A stretch of 10,753 nucleotides of DNA from Treponema sp. (GCA_031273835.1 JAISRD010000136.1:1-10753), one strand, 5' to 3'. Shown: positions 1 to 7,555, counted from the stretch's first letter. Notes: generated from the sequence alone by a model not told the origin. Numbers and translations are program-made.

Positions 1-87
1 ATCCTCCCGGACCACCCTGGTCCAGACCTCCGGTTCTATATACTTATTGATGGCGAATCCTAAATTGATGCCCAGCCGGTATCCCAT
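1..87 (-). CDS. N-terminus of a probable sugar-phosphate isomerase/epimerase (partial)
   Basis: The gene runs off the left edge; only the first 29 codons are present, starting MGYRLGINLGFAINKYIEPE. The start is well supported: an AGGAGGA Shine-Dalgarno (complement of 91-97) lies 3-9 nt upstream of the ATG (complement of 85-87). The opening 'GINLGFAINKYxEPEVW' resembles the first beta strand of TIM-barrel xylose-isomerase-like sugar-phosphate isomerases/epimerases. That assignment is from memory of the family and rests on a short stretch, so the exact substrate cannot be given. It is divergent from the NimA-like gene. Its untranslated leader carries a terminator-like hairpin and a perfect palindrome, suggesting regulated expression. 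Confidence 0.5.
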   Translation of the reverse strand, partial: MGYRLGINLGFAINKYIEPEVWTRVVRED

Positions 88-99
88 GGCTCCTCCTAT

Positions 100-121
100 A
101 AAAACAGGCGCGTTTAGCGCC
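100..121 (-). terminator. Terminator-like hairpin in the leader of the minus-strand gene
   Basis: Read on the minus strand, GGCGC-TAAAC-GCGCC (complement of 107-121) forms a 5-bp all-GC stem with a 5-nt loop. It is followed by TG and then TTTTT (complement of 100-104). It sits just upstream of the Shine-Dalgarno of the truncated minus-strand gene. That position suggests an attenuator rather than the end of another gene, because no minus-strand gene ends here. The stem is short, so this is tentative. Confidence 0.4.
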
Positions 122-135
122 GACGTTAATCGGAA

Positions 136-152
136 GTGTTACGAAGTAACAC
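136..152. promoter_or_regulatory. Perfect 7-bp-arm palindrome, candidate operator
   Basis: GTGTTAC-GAA-GTAACAC is a perfect inverted repeat with a 3-nt centre, in the middle of the divergent intergenic region (88-295). Size and symmetry fit a dimeric repressor site. Transcribed leftwards, it would instead be a hairpin just ahead of the terminator-like stem at 107-121. No family of regulator can be named from the sequence alone. Confidence 0.4.
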
Positions 153-176
153 ACTCCTCCTTACGGGATTCTGTAA

Positions 177-215
177 TTTGTTTCGGGCCCCTATGGTCCG
201 TCAAAAAGAAACAAA
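177..215. repeat. 8-bp inverted repeat TTTGTTTC / GAAACAAA
   Basis: Perfect arms at 177-184 and 208-215 are separated by 23 nt. It lies in the divergent intergenic region upstream of the NimA-like gene. Neither strand shows a T-run directly after the stem, so it is not a classical terminator. It may be an operator half-site pair or a leader hairpin. Confidence 0.35.
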
Positions 216-295
216 ACTTGTTCATAATGTACAGAAAAAGCCCCGGCAGCGCAATGGTACTAGCCGCGGCGCGGGTTGCGTGCTATCTTCTCCCC

Positions 296-781
296 ATGAG
301 GAGAAAAGACAGAGAAATAACGGATCCGGCGGAAAAACTGCGGATAATCGGCAGCTGTAAGGTATGCAGGCTTGGGATGTCGGAAAACAACCGGCCCTAT
401 GTGGTTCCCCTGAATTTTGGCTATGTTTATGAAAACGGTACCCTGGCCTTGTATTTTCACGGCGCCCGGGAGGGGAAAAAGATCGGCATTCTGAAAAATA
501 ACCCCGAAGTCTGTTTCGAAATGGACGGGGGGCACGCTCTGATCGAAGGCAAAGAAGCCTGTGACTACAGTTATGCCTATGAAAGCGTCGTCGGTTTCGG
601 GACCGTTGAATTTTTGGAAGACGGCGGCGAAAAATCCCGCGGTTTGAATATCTTGATGAAGCATCAAACCGGAAAGGACACGGACCATGTCTTTAATGAA
701 CATCATTTAAAGGCGGTGGCGGTATATAGGCTTAGGGCGGTCTCTTTTACGGGGAAACGCCGTCTGCCGCCCCCTTCTTAA
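296..781 (+). CDS. NimA-like pyridoxamine 5'-phosphate oxidase family flavoprotein
   Basis: A 161-aa cytoplasmic protein of the flavin-binding split-barrel fold, in the branch containing nitroimidazole-resistance (Nim) proteins. The start is chosen at MRRKDREITDP because family members typically begin with this motif. In-frame ATGs at 227 and 254 and a further extension to 47 would add residues unlike the family. No good Shine-Dalgarno precedes any of them. Recognisable blocks are YVVPLNFGYVYENGTLALYFHGA (about 35-57), with the FHGAREGKK segment at 54-62 where Nim proteins have their conserved His, and the later GFGTVEFLED strand. The length is normal. Nim proteins are thought to reduce nitroaromatics, and many homologues have unknown substrates, so the physiological role here is open. 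It stands alone between the divergent gene and the citrate operon, 128 bp upstream of citM. Confidence 0.8.
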   Translation: MRRKDREITDPAEKLRIIGSCKVCRLGMSENNRPYVVPLNFGYVYENGTLALYFHGAREGKKIGILKNNPEVCFEMDGGHALIEGKEACDYSYAYESVVGFGTVEFLEDGGEKSRGLNILMKHQTGKDTDHVFNEHHLKAVAVYRLRAVSFTGKRRLPPPS

Positions 782-839
782 TATGGCTTTAGCGGCATAA
801 CCCGCGGTTAAAAATCTTCCTAAAAAAAAGAAGAAAAAT

Positions 840-868
840 TTGTAATCCCCGGGAAAGTGCCTTAGACT
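840..868 (+). promoter_or_regulatory. Candidate sigma70-type promoter of the citrate operon
   Basis: TTGTAA (840-845) and TAGACT (863-868) are separated by exactly 17 nt, each matching 4 of 6 consensus bases. They lie about 40 nt before the citM start, in an AT-rich region (782-909) that otherwise holds only a short palindrome, TAACC-CGC-GGTTA at 798-810. The matches are imperfect, and no operator for a citrate regulator was recognised. Confidence 0.35.
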
Positions 869-909
869 TTAAGGTGAATTAAAAAAAATTTATAAATAAG
901 GATTTAAAA

Positions 910-2280
910 ATGCTTGGGTTTTTTGGTTTTCTCGTGGTGGGGCTTATTGTTTTTTTGCTGCTTAAGAAAATCACCGTTCCATCCATCGCGTTTATTGCCG
1001 TTCCGACGGTAATTGTCCTCGTCGCCGGTTACGCCGGTTTTCTTCCCGAAGAAGCCCTCTTGAACAAGGCGGTGCCGGAGGCGTTCTCCTTTCTTACGGT
1101 GGGCCGGTTCATCAGAACCGGCGTCCGGGGCACCTACGAGACGGCGGCTCTCTTTATCTTTTCCATCACCTTTTTCTGCCTGATGGACGACGTGGGCCTC
1201 TTCGACCGCATCATCGGCGCCCTCGCTAAAAAAGCGGGCAACAACGTTACCCTGGTCTGCATGCTCACCACCCTGATTGCGATGATTGGGCACCTGGACG
1301 GTTCCGGGGCTTCCACCTTCCTTATCACCGTGCCCGCGATGTACCCGGTGTTCAAAAAACTGAAAATGCGCAATACCTCCCTGATGCTCCTCGTTACCTC
1401 TTCCATGGGGGTTATGAACCTGCTGCCCTGGGGGGGGCCGACCCTCAGGGCGGCCTCGGTGATCGGCATGGACGCCGCCAAATTGTGGCAGTCGGTTCTT
1501 CCCATGCAGGGGGTCGGCGTGGTCCTGGCCTTCGCGATGTCCTTCCTGGTCAGCAGAATGGAAATCAAACGGGGCGCCGGTTATGATCCTGATTATACCG
1601 TGGCCCTTAACGCGGGGGGCGGGGTTCAAACCACCGAGGAGAAAAAGTCTCTCCAGCGTCCCAAACTGTTTTGGTTCAACGCGATCCTTACCCTGGGAAC
1701 CATTGCCGCCCTGATGCTGGTCAACGTTCCCTCATTCTATATTTTTATGATCTCCACCGCCTTTGCCCTGCTGGTCAATTATCCCGGCGGGAAGGTTCAA
1801 TCCGCCCGGATGGGCTCCCACGCCAGGGGCGCGATGATGATGGCTTCCACCCTGCTGGCGGCGGGAATTCTGCTGGGGGTCCTGCAGGAAAGCGGGATGA
1901 TGGACGCCATGGGGACCCTTATGGTCAGCATCATCCCTTCCTTCCTGGGTCCCTATACCGCCATTATCATCGGGATTTTTTCCGCCCCCCTGGCGCTGGC
2001 CTTCGATACCGACTCGTATTACTACGGGGTGCTGCCGGTGGTGGTCAATGTGGCGGGCACCTACGGGGTTCCCCCCCTGTCGGTGGCGGTCACCATGGTG
2101 GTCTGCCGGAACCTGGCCTGCTTTATCAGTCCCATGGTTCCCGCCACGCTTTTAGGATGCGGTCTCGCGGAAGTGGAGATCAACGACCATATCAAAACCA
2201 GTTTTTTCTGGGTCTGGGGGATGAGTATCATCATGCTGATCAGCGGATTGATAATCGGGGTCATCCCCATGACGCGGTAG
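910..2280 (+). CDS. citM: CitMHS-family citrate-metal/H+ symporter
   Basis: A 456-aa inner-membrane carrier that should import citrate complexed with a divalent metal (Mg2+ or Ca2+ type) in symport with protons, feeding the downstream lyase. Hydrophobic segments occur through almost the whole length, with a polar loop at about 218-252. Family blocks include GHLDGSGAS (127-135), NLLPWGGPTLRA (170-181), FDTDSYYYGVLPV (365-377) and SPMVPATLLGCGLAEVEIND (407-426). These match the two halves of CitM/CitH-type proteins. The ATG at 910 has AAGGA at 898-902 with a 7-nt spacer. It is the first gene of the operon, and citD follows after 9 nt. Citrate is the best substrate call because of the linked lyase genes. 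The preferred metal cannot be told from sequence. Confidence 0.9.
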   Translation: MLGFFGFLVVGLIVFLLLKKITVPSIAFIAVPTVIVLVAGYAGFLPEEALLNKAVPEAFSFLTVGRFIRTGVRGTYETAALFIFSITFFCLMDDVGLFDRIIGALAKKAGNNVTLVCMLTTLIAMIGHLDGSGASTFLITVPAMYPVFKKLKMRNTSLMLLVTSSMGVMNLLPWGGPTLRAASVIGMDAAKLWQSVLPMQGVGVVLAFAMSFLVSRMEIKRGAGYDPDYTVALNAGGGVQTTEEKKSLQRPKLFWFNAILTLGTIAALMLVNVPSFYIFMISTAFALLVNYPGGKVQSARMGSHARGAMMMASTLLAAGILLGVLQESGMMDAMGTLMVSIIPSFLGPYTAIIIGIFSAPLALAFDTDSYYYGVLPVVVNVAGTYGVPPLSVAVTMVVCRNLACFISPMVPATLLGCGLAEVEINDHIKTSFFWVWGMSIIMLISGLIIGVIPMTR

Positions 2281-2289
2281 GGAGCGGCT

Positions 2290-2625
2290 ATGGAAATTGT
2301 GAAGACCAGTGTGGCGGGTACGCTGGAATCGAGCGATATCATGATAACCCTGGAACCTGGCTCCGGGGGCATCGAAATTGATCTTTCCAGCATCGTGGAA
2401 AAACAATTCGGCAGGGAAATCCGCCGGGCCATCAGGGAAACCCTCCAGGCGCTGCAGGTGCAAAACGCCAAGGTCACCGCGGTGGACAAGGGCGCCTTGG
2501 ACTGCGCCATCCGGGCCAGGGTAAAGACCGCGGTTTACCGGGCCGCCGGAAACAACACGGCCATCGGAAACAGCGTGGCCGCAGGAAACAGCGTGGCCGC
2601 GGCTTACGATTGGGGTATCCTATGA
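2290..2625 (+). CDS. citD: Citrate lyase gamma subunit (acyl carrier protein)
   Basis: A 111-aa cytoplasmic carrier of the citrate lyase complex. The conserved AGTLESSD motif is at 9-16. Ser14 aligns with the serine that carries the 2'-(5''-phosphoribosyl)-3'-dephospho-CoA group in Klebsiella CitD. The central EKQFGREIRRAIRETL and the DKGALDCAIRARV block are also typical. AGGGAG (2279-2284) lies 5 nt before the ATG. The protein is slightly longer than the usual ~98 aa because it ends in three near-identical six-residue units (GNNTAI, GNSVAA, GNSVAA) followed by AYDWGIL. Its TGA overlaps the citE ATG (ATGA), implying translational coupling. It is loaded by CitX/CitG and acetylated by CitC, both encoded downstream. 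Confidence 0.95.
   Translation: MEIVKTSVAGTLESSDIMITLEPGSGGIEIDLSSIVEKQFGREIRRAIRETLQALQVQNAKVTAVDKGALDCAIRARVKTAVYRAAGNNTAIGNSVAAGNSVAAAYDWGIL
2548..2601 (+). repeat. Three 18-bp tandem units at the 3' end of citD
   Basis: Units are 2548-2565, 2566-2583 and 2584-2601. The second and third share 17 identical bases (GGAAACAGCGTGGCCGC). The first diverges at a few positions. The unit length keeps the reading frame and encodes a repeated hexapeptide (GNNTAI, GNSVAA, GNSVAA). It looks like a recent slippage or duplication that lengthened the CitD C-terminus. Confidence 0.9.
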
Positions 2626-3569
2626 CACGGCTTCGCAGAACCATGCTCTATGTTCCGGGAAATAACGCCGGCATGATCCGGGACGCGGGAATCTACAAAG
2701 CCGACTGCGTCATGTTCGATCTTGAAGATTCCGTTTCCGTTCACGAAAAGGACAGCGCCCGGTTTCTGGTATTTCAGGCCCTGACCACTTTGTCCTACCC
2801 GGGGAAGGAATTGGTGGTACGGATCAACGATCCCCGGACGCAGACCGGGCGGGACGATCTTGAGGCCATAGTACGGACCGGCAAGGCGGTGATCCGGCTC
2901 CCGAAAACCGAAAGCGCCGCCGATCTTACCGGCTGCGAGGAAAGAATCGAGACCATCGAAAGAAAGGCGGGCATCGAACCGGGTTCCACCGGGATGATGG
3001 CGGCGATCGAAAGCGCCGCGGGGGTGCTCAACGCGAAGGAAATCGCCTTCGCCAGCAAGCGGCTGATAGGCATCGCCATCGGCGCCGAGGACTATGTCAC
3101 CGACCTGAGGACCACCCGTTCCCCCGAAGGGATAGAACTGCTTTTTGGGCGGAGCATGGTGCTCCTCGCCGCGCGGGCGGCGGGGATCGACGCCATCGAT
3201 ACGGTGTATTCGGACGTGAACAACGAAGAGGGCCTGCGGGAAGAAACGGCCCTGATCAAACAGCTTGGGTTTGACGGCAAGAGCATCATCAATCCCCGGC
3301 AGATTAAGATCGTCCACGAGGTGTTTACCCCCGGGGAAAGGGAAATTAGAAACGCCCTGGAAGTTATCGAAGCTATCAGGGACGCGGAGCGGCGGGGTTC
3401 CGGGGTGGTTTCCCTCAGGGGCAAGATGATAGATAAGCCCGTAGTCCGCCGGGCGGAGCACGTTCTCGACCTGGCCCGGGCCGCGGGAATCGCCGTAGAC
3501 GCCGCCGGTTCTGCCGCCGGTATTTCGGAAGCCGCCGGCCCCGCGGCAAAAAGCGCGGCACAGGGGTGA
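2622..3569 (+). CDS. citE: Citrate lyase beta subunit (citryl-ACP lyase)
   Basis: A 315-aa HpcH/HpaI-type TIM-barrel enzyme that splits citryl-CitD into oxaloacetate and acetyl-CitD. The start is the ATG at 2622, overlapping the citD stop. It gives the family-typical MTRLRRTMLYVPGNN opening, whereas a TTG at 2610 would add only four residues. Recognisable elements are MFDLEDSV (31-38), VVRIND (65-70), Glu130 in AAIESAAG and Asp157 in GAEDY, the expected Mg2+ ligands, and SIINPRQI (221-228). The catalytic core matches the family's ~290 aa. About 25 extra residues rich in Ala and Gly (roughly 291-315) form a low-complexity tail. The stop TGA lies inside the ribosome-binding region of citF. Confidence 0.95.
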   Translation: MTRLRRTMLYVPGNNAGMIRDAGIYKADCVMFDLEDSVSVHEKDSARFLVFQALTTLSYPGKELVVRINDPRTQTGRDDLEAIVRTGKAVIRLPKTESAADLTGCEERIETIERKAGIEPGSTGMMAAIESAAGVLNAKEIAFASKRLIGIAIGAEDYVTDLRTTRSPEGIELLFGRSMVLLAARAAGIDAIDTVYSDVNNEEGLREETALIKQLGFDGKSIINPRQIKIVHEVFTPGEREIRNALEVIEAIRDAERRGSGVVSLRGKMIDKPVVRRAEHVLDLARAAGIAVDAAGSAAGISEAAGPAAKSAAQG

Positions 3570-3571
3570 TT

Positions 3572-5092
3572 ATGAAAAATATTCCGGGCATTGATGAAAT
3601 ACAGGCCCTGCACGGTTCTTTCGCGGCTGAGGCCCTACAAAAAGATTACAGCACCCTGGCGGAACGGGAAAAAAAACACAACAAGATTGTCCCGAGTCTT
3701 GAAGAAGCGGTCCGGGCCTCTGGATTAAAGAACGGCATGACCGTCTCCTTTCACCATCATTTCCGGGGGGGCGATTATATCGTCAACATGGTCATGGATA
3801 CCCTCGCCGAAATGGGTTTTACGGATCTGGTCTTGGCCGCCTCGTCCTTAACCGACTGCCACGCCCCCCTGATCAAGCACATACAGAAGGGCGTTATCCG
3901 CCGGATCGAAACCTCCGGGCTCCGGGGCAGGCTGGCGGACGAAATATCCCGGGGGCTCATGGAGGTTCCCGTGGTGTTCCGTTCCCACGGCGGCCGGGCC
4001 TATGCCATCGAAACCGGGGAACTTCCCATTGACGCGGCGTTCCTCGGCGCGCCCTCCTGCGATCCCTTCGGCAACGCCAACGGCTATTCCCGGGACAGCG
4101 ACGACGGCGTCAAATGCGGCTCCATGGGCTACGCCAAATGCGACGCCCGGTACGCGAAAAAAACCGTCATCATCACCAACAACATCGTACATTTTCCCAA
4201 CGTGCCCTTCGGTATCCCCGAAAGCGATGTGGACTATATTGTAAAGGTTGATGAGATAGGGGATCCCGCGGGGATCATGTCGGGGGCGACCCGGTTTACC
4301 ACCAACCCCAAGGAACTGCTTATGGCCGAGGCGGCGGCGGAGGTGATTGAAGCGTCGGGCAGGCTCGCCGACGGTTTCTCCTTCCAGACCGGGACCGGCG
4401 GCGCTTCCCTGGCGGTGACCCGGTTTCTCCGGGACCGGATGATCGCCCGGGGCATCACCGCGAGTTTCGCCCTGGGGGGCATTACCGGCTCCATTGTGGA
4501 TCTGCACGAGGAAGGGCTTGTAAAAAAACTGCTCGATGTTCAGGGCTTTGATCTTAAAGCCGCGGATTCCCTGAAAAACAATCACTTTCATCATCAAATT
4601 TCCGCCGAGTACTACGCCAGCCCCCGGGGACAGGGCGCCGCGGTGAATCAGCTTGACGTGGTGGTCCTCTCCGCCCTGGAGGTTGACGTCGATTTCAACG
4701 TGAACGTGCTTACCGGTTCCGACGGGATCATCCGGGGCGCCATCGGCGGCCATCAGGATACGGCCTACGGCGCTTCGGTTTCGATTGTGGTCTGCCCCCT
4801 TACCCGGGGGAGGATTCCCTGCGTGGTCGACCGGGTGGGGACCATCGTCACCCCCGGCAAGACCGTGGACGTGATCGTTACCGAACAGGGGGCCGCGGTT
4901 AATCCGAACCGGGAGGATCTCCGGGAGCGGTTCGCCGCCGCGAACCTTCCGGTGCTGCCCATCGGGGAGCTTAGGAAGCGGGTGGAAGCCGTTACCGGAA
5001 AACCGGACCCGGTGGAGTATACCCCCAAGGTGGTGGGCATTGTTACCTACCGGGACGGCAGCGTCATCGATCTGATTCACCAGGTACAGTAG
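3572..5092 (+). CDS. citF: Citrate lyase alpha subunit (citrate:acetyl-ACP transferase)
   Basis: A 506-aa CoA-transferase-like subunit that exchanges the acetyl group on CitD for citrate, giving citryl-CitD plus acetate. Length is as expected for CitF. Key blocks are NGMTVSFHHHFRGGDY (about 54-69), GAPSCDPFGNANGY (159-172), FQTGTGGASLAV (271-282), GSDGIIRGAIGGHQDTAYGA (382-401) and the C-terminal VVGIVTYRDGSVIDLI. The ATG at 3572 is preferred because AGGGG (3562-3566) is 5 nt upstream. A GTG at 3566 overlaps the citE stop but has no ribosome-binding site of its own. It sits between citE and citC as part of one transcript. Confidence 0.95.
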   Translation: MKNIPGIDEIQALHGSFAAEALQKDYSTLAEREKKHNKIVPSLEEAVRASGLKNGMTVSFHHHFRGGDYIVNMVMDTLAEMGFTDLVLAASSLTDCHAPLIKHIQKGVIRRIETSGLRGRLADEISRGLMEVPVVFRSHGGRAYAIETGELPIDAAFLGAPSCDPFGNANGYSRDSDDGVKCGSMGYAKCDARYAKKTVIITNNIVHFPNVPFGIPESDVDYIVKVDEIGDPAGIMSGATRFTTNPKELLMAEAAAEVIEASGRLADGFSFQTGTGGASLAVTRFLRDRMIARGITASFALGGITGSIVDLHEEGLVKKLLDVQGFDLKAADSLKNNHFHHQISAEYYASPRGQGAAVNQLDVVVLSALEVDVDFNVNVLTGSDGIIRGAIGGHQDTAYGASVSIVVCPLTRGRIPCVVDRVGTIVTPGKTVDVIVTEQGAAVNPNREDLRERFAAANLPVLPIGELRKRVEAVTGKPDPVEYTPKVVGIVTYRDGSVIDLIHQVQ

Positions 5093-5105
5093 CCGGGAGC
5101 CGGAC

Positions 5106-6149
5106 GTGGAGATGAGCTGCGGCTATCCCTTCCGGGGGGCCGCCCTTGAAAAGCTTCGGGACTTTCTCCGTGACAACGGCCTGGATTACGACGACCGGAT
5201 AGAATTCTCGGTCTGCCTCATGGACGGGGAGGCCATCGCCGCCGCGGGCTCCATCGGGGGGGGCGTACTCAGATGCGTCGCCGCGGCCCGGGATCGCCAA
5301 AACGAGGGACTGGCCGCCTCGGTGGTAACCGAGCTTATCCATCACGCCGCCCGGGAGGGGCGGCATCATCTCTTTCTCTTTACCAAGCCCGGAAACGGCG
5401 GCCTCTTTTCAAACCTGGGATTTTACCCTGTGGCGGAAACCGGCGAGGCGCTGCTGATGGAAAATAAAAAAGAGGGCGTCCGGCGGTTTGTCGCGTCCCT
5501 GTCACGGCCCGGGGGAAAATCCGCCGCCGCGGTTGGCAAAGGCGCTGGCGCCGCCGGGGCCGCCGGGACCGGGGTTACCGGCGCGATTGTGGCGAACTGT
5601 AATCCCTTTACCCTGGGGCATTTATACCTCGTGGAAACCGCGGCCCGGGAATGCGATGCCCTCCATCTCTTTATCCTTTCGGAAGACAAAAGCGAATTTT
5701 CCGTGGAGGTCCGGCGGGAGCTGGCCCTCCGGGGGACGGCCCATATTCCCAATGTGATTGTCCAGCCCACCGGCCCCTATCTGGTTTCCGGGGTGACCTT
5801 TCCCGACTATTTTTTAAAAGACTCCGCCTCCCCCGAAGCGGTGAACACCGAGTTGGATCTTACCATCTTCGCCCGGCATTTCGCCGACCCCCTGGGGATT
5901 ACCCGCCGCTATGTCGGCGCCGAGCCCCTCGATCCGGTCACCGCGGCGTACAACCGGCAGATGCGGAGGATCCTGCCCCGGTACGGGATCCAGGTGGCGG
6001 AACTGCTCCGGCTGGAACAGCGGGGCGCCCCGGTCAGCGCCGGCCGGGTCCGGCGGCTCCTCGGGGAAAAAAATTTTGCCGCCCTTAAGGAACTGGTTCC
6101 TCCCGCGAGCTTCGATTATCTGGTAAGCCGTTATGGGGGTAAAAATTGA
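5106..6149 (+). CDS. citC: [Citrate (pro-3S)-lyase] ligase
   Basis: A 347-aa enzyme that uses ATP and acetate to acetylate the prosthetic thiol on CitD, switching on citrate lyase. The N-terminal part (about 5-120) looks like a GNAT acetyltransferase-type domain (NEGLAASVVTELIHHA, FSNLGFYPV). The C-terminal part is a nucleotidyltransferase domain with the ATP-binding NPFTLGH motif at 166-172 and a later YVGAEPLDPVTAAYNRQM block. The two are joined by a low-complexity Ala/Gly linker at about 137-156, longer than I would expect. The GTG start at 5106 is chosen because GGGAG (5095-5099) is 6 nt upstream; the ATG at 5112 would lie too far from it. The stop overlaps the TTG of citXG. Confidence 0.93.
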   Translation: MEMSCGYPFRGAALEKLRDFLRDNGLDYDDRIEFSVCLMDGEAIAAAGSIGGGVLRCVAAARDRQNEGLAASVVTELIHHAAREGRHHLFLFTKPGNGGLFSNLGFYPVAETGEALLMENKKEGVRRFVASLSRPGGKSAAAVGKGAGAAGAAGTGVTGAIVANCNPFTLGHLYLVETAARECDALHLFILSEDKSEFSVEVRRELALRGTAHIPNVIVQPTGPYLVSGVTFPDYFLKDSASPEAVNTELDLTIFARHFADPLGITRRYVGAEPLDPVTAAYNRQMRRILPRYGIQVAELLRLEQRGAPVSAGRVRRLLGEKNFAALKELVPPASFDYLVSRYGGKN

Positions 6150-7552
6150 ATGCCAAAACCGAGGCTGAGGTAAACGTCAGGCGGGTTTCCCTGGAAGAAG
6201 TTCTCGCCCTCCGGGAAGGGCGCGCCCGGCGGCGGGAGGAACTTTCCCGCTCCGGCCTCTCCCTGGCCTGCCTCACCCTCAATATTCCCGGGGAATACAA
6301 GGTGTTTCCCCTGGCGGTCCGTTCCTTTCATGAGGAATCGGCGGCCTTTACCCGCGCCCTGAGGGCGGAGGGCGTCCCCGTGGTTCACCGGGAATCATGG
6401 GAAGACCCGGCGGGTCCTACGGAGTATGTTTCCGCCGCCGCCCCGCCGGAAAAGCTTAAGGCGATCGCCCTCGCCCTGGAAGGGGGTCATCCTCTGGGAA
6501 GGCTTTTTGATATCGACGTGTTCGCCCCGGGGGGCCGGAAACTTTCCCGCGGCGGCTTCGGTGAGGCGGAACGGCCCTGCCTGGTCTGCGGCGGCGGCGC
6601 CTTTGCCTGCGGCCGGAGCCGCGCCCATCCCGCCGCCGAAGTGATGGCCTCCGTCCTGAAAATCATGGAAGGCTTCCTCCGGGAAAAGGCGGAGAATATC
6701 GCCGGCTCCGCCGCGGCCGGGGCGCTGATGGGCGAGGTAGCCGTTACCCCCAAGCCGGGCCTGGTGGACCGGGCCAATAGCGGCGCCCACCGGGACATGG
6801 ATTTTTTCACCTTCATCGATTCGGCGGCGGCGATTCTTCCCTTCTTCCGGGAATGCGCCCGCCGGGGTTTTGACCGGGGTGGTTCCCCGCACCGGAATTC
6901 TTTCGCCGGGGAGGAGGATTCTGAAAATCTTACCGGGCTTTTTGAAAGTCTCCGCCCGGCGGGAAAGATCGCCGAAGAGGCGATGCGGGAAGCGAGCGGC
7001 GGCCCTAACACCCACCGGGGGGCGATTTTTTCCCTGGGCATAATCAGCGCGGCCTACGGTTATTTATACCGCTCCCGGGAAAAACCGGGGCTTGAGGCCC
7101 TGCTCGGGACATGCCGCCTCATGACCGGCCGTTTGGGGGAAGATTTTTCCCGCCCCCCCCGTTCCCACGGGGAAGTAATCTACGCGGCCGGCGGCGTCCG
7201 GGGCGTCCGGGGGGAAGCTTCCCGGGGCTTTCCCGCGGTACGGGATCACGCCTACCCGGCGCTCCGGGGCATGCTCGGCCGGGGATATTCCCTCAATGAC
7301 GCGGGAATCGCCGCGTTTCTCCAGCTCCTCGCCCATACGGAGGATACCAATATCATACACCGCGCCGGCGAGGCTGCCCTCCGCCGTATCCGGGAAGAAA
7401 CCGCCCGCTTTCTCGGGACGAATCCCGGCATGGAGGAGATGCGGGCCAAGGCGGCGGATCTGGACAAGGAATTTACCGCCCGAAACATCAGCCCCGGGGG
7501 ATGCGCGGATCTGCTGGGGGTGACCATTTTTCTCTACCGGCTGCTGCGGTAA
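6146..7552 (+). CDS. citXG: Fused CitX-CitG: prosthetic-group transferase and triphosphoribosyl-dephospho-CoA synthase
   Basis: A 468-aa bifunctional maturation enzyme. Residues ~12-175 are CitX, which attaches phosphoribosyl-dephospho-CoA to apo-CitD; GHPLGRLFDIDV (114-125) and RPCLVCGGGAFACGRSRAH (143-161) are typical. Residues ~180-468 are CitG, which makes the precursor from ATP and dephospho-CoA; TPKPGLVDRANSGAHRDMD (201-219), GPNTHRGAIFSLG (286-298) and HTEDTNIIHRAG (397-408) are typical. CitX and CitG are separate in Escherichia coli, but fusions are known in several lineages. The only sensible start is TTG at 6146, with GGGGG (6135-6139) 6 nt upstream and a TTGA overlap with the citC stop; the nearby ATG at 6151 is out of frame. 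This is the last gene of the operon. Confidence 0.92.
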   Translation: MNAKTEAEVNVRRVSLEEVLALREGRARRREELSRSGLSLACLTLNIPGEYKVFPLAVRSFHEESAAFTRALRAEGVPVVHRESWEDPAGPTEYVSAAAPPEKLKAIALALEGGHPLGRLFDIDVFAPGGRKLSRGGFGEAERPCLVCGGGAFACGRSRAHPAAEVMASVLKIMEGFLREKAENIAGSAAAGALMGEVAVTPKPGLVDRANSGAHRDMDFFTFIDSAAAILPFFRECARRGFDRGGSPHRNSFAGEEDSENLTGLFESLRPAGKIAEEAMREASGGPNTHRGAIFSLGIISAAYGYLYRSREKPGLEALLGTCRLMTGRLGEDFSRPPRSHGEVIYAAGGVRGVRGEASRGFPAVRDHAYPALRGMLGRGYSLNDAGIAAFLQLLAHTEDTNIIHRAGEAALRRIREETARFLGTNPGMEEMRAKAADLDKEFTARNISPGGCADLLGVTIFLYRLLR

Positions 7553-7555
7553 TGC

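Noticed and set aside
47..295. Longer N-terminus for the NimA-like protein (start at 47, 227 or 254)
   Set aside because: The added residues look like translated intergenic DNA and overlap the start of the divergent gene; family members begin at MRRKDREITD.
798..810. TAACC-CGC-GGTTA as a terminator for the NimA-like gene
   Set aside because: The stem is only 5 bp and is followed by A residues, not T residues, on the coding strand.
904..1629. 241-aa minus-strand frame opposite citM
   Set aside because: Compositionally odd and fully opposite a well-supported transporter gene.
3566..3571. GTG start for citF overlapping the citE stop
   Set aside because: It has no ribosome-binding site of its own, whereas the ATG at 3572 has AGGGG at proper spacing.
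3848..5080. 410-aa open frame on the minus strand inside citF
   Set aside because: It is a by-product of high GC content opposite a clear citF gene; its His/Gly/Pro-rich translation resembles no protein.
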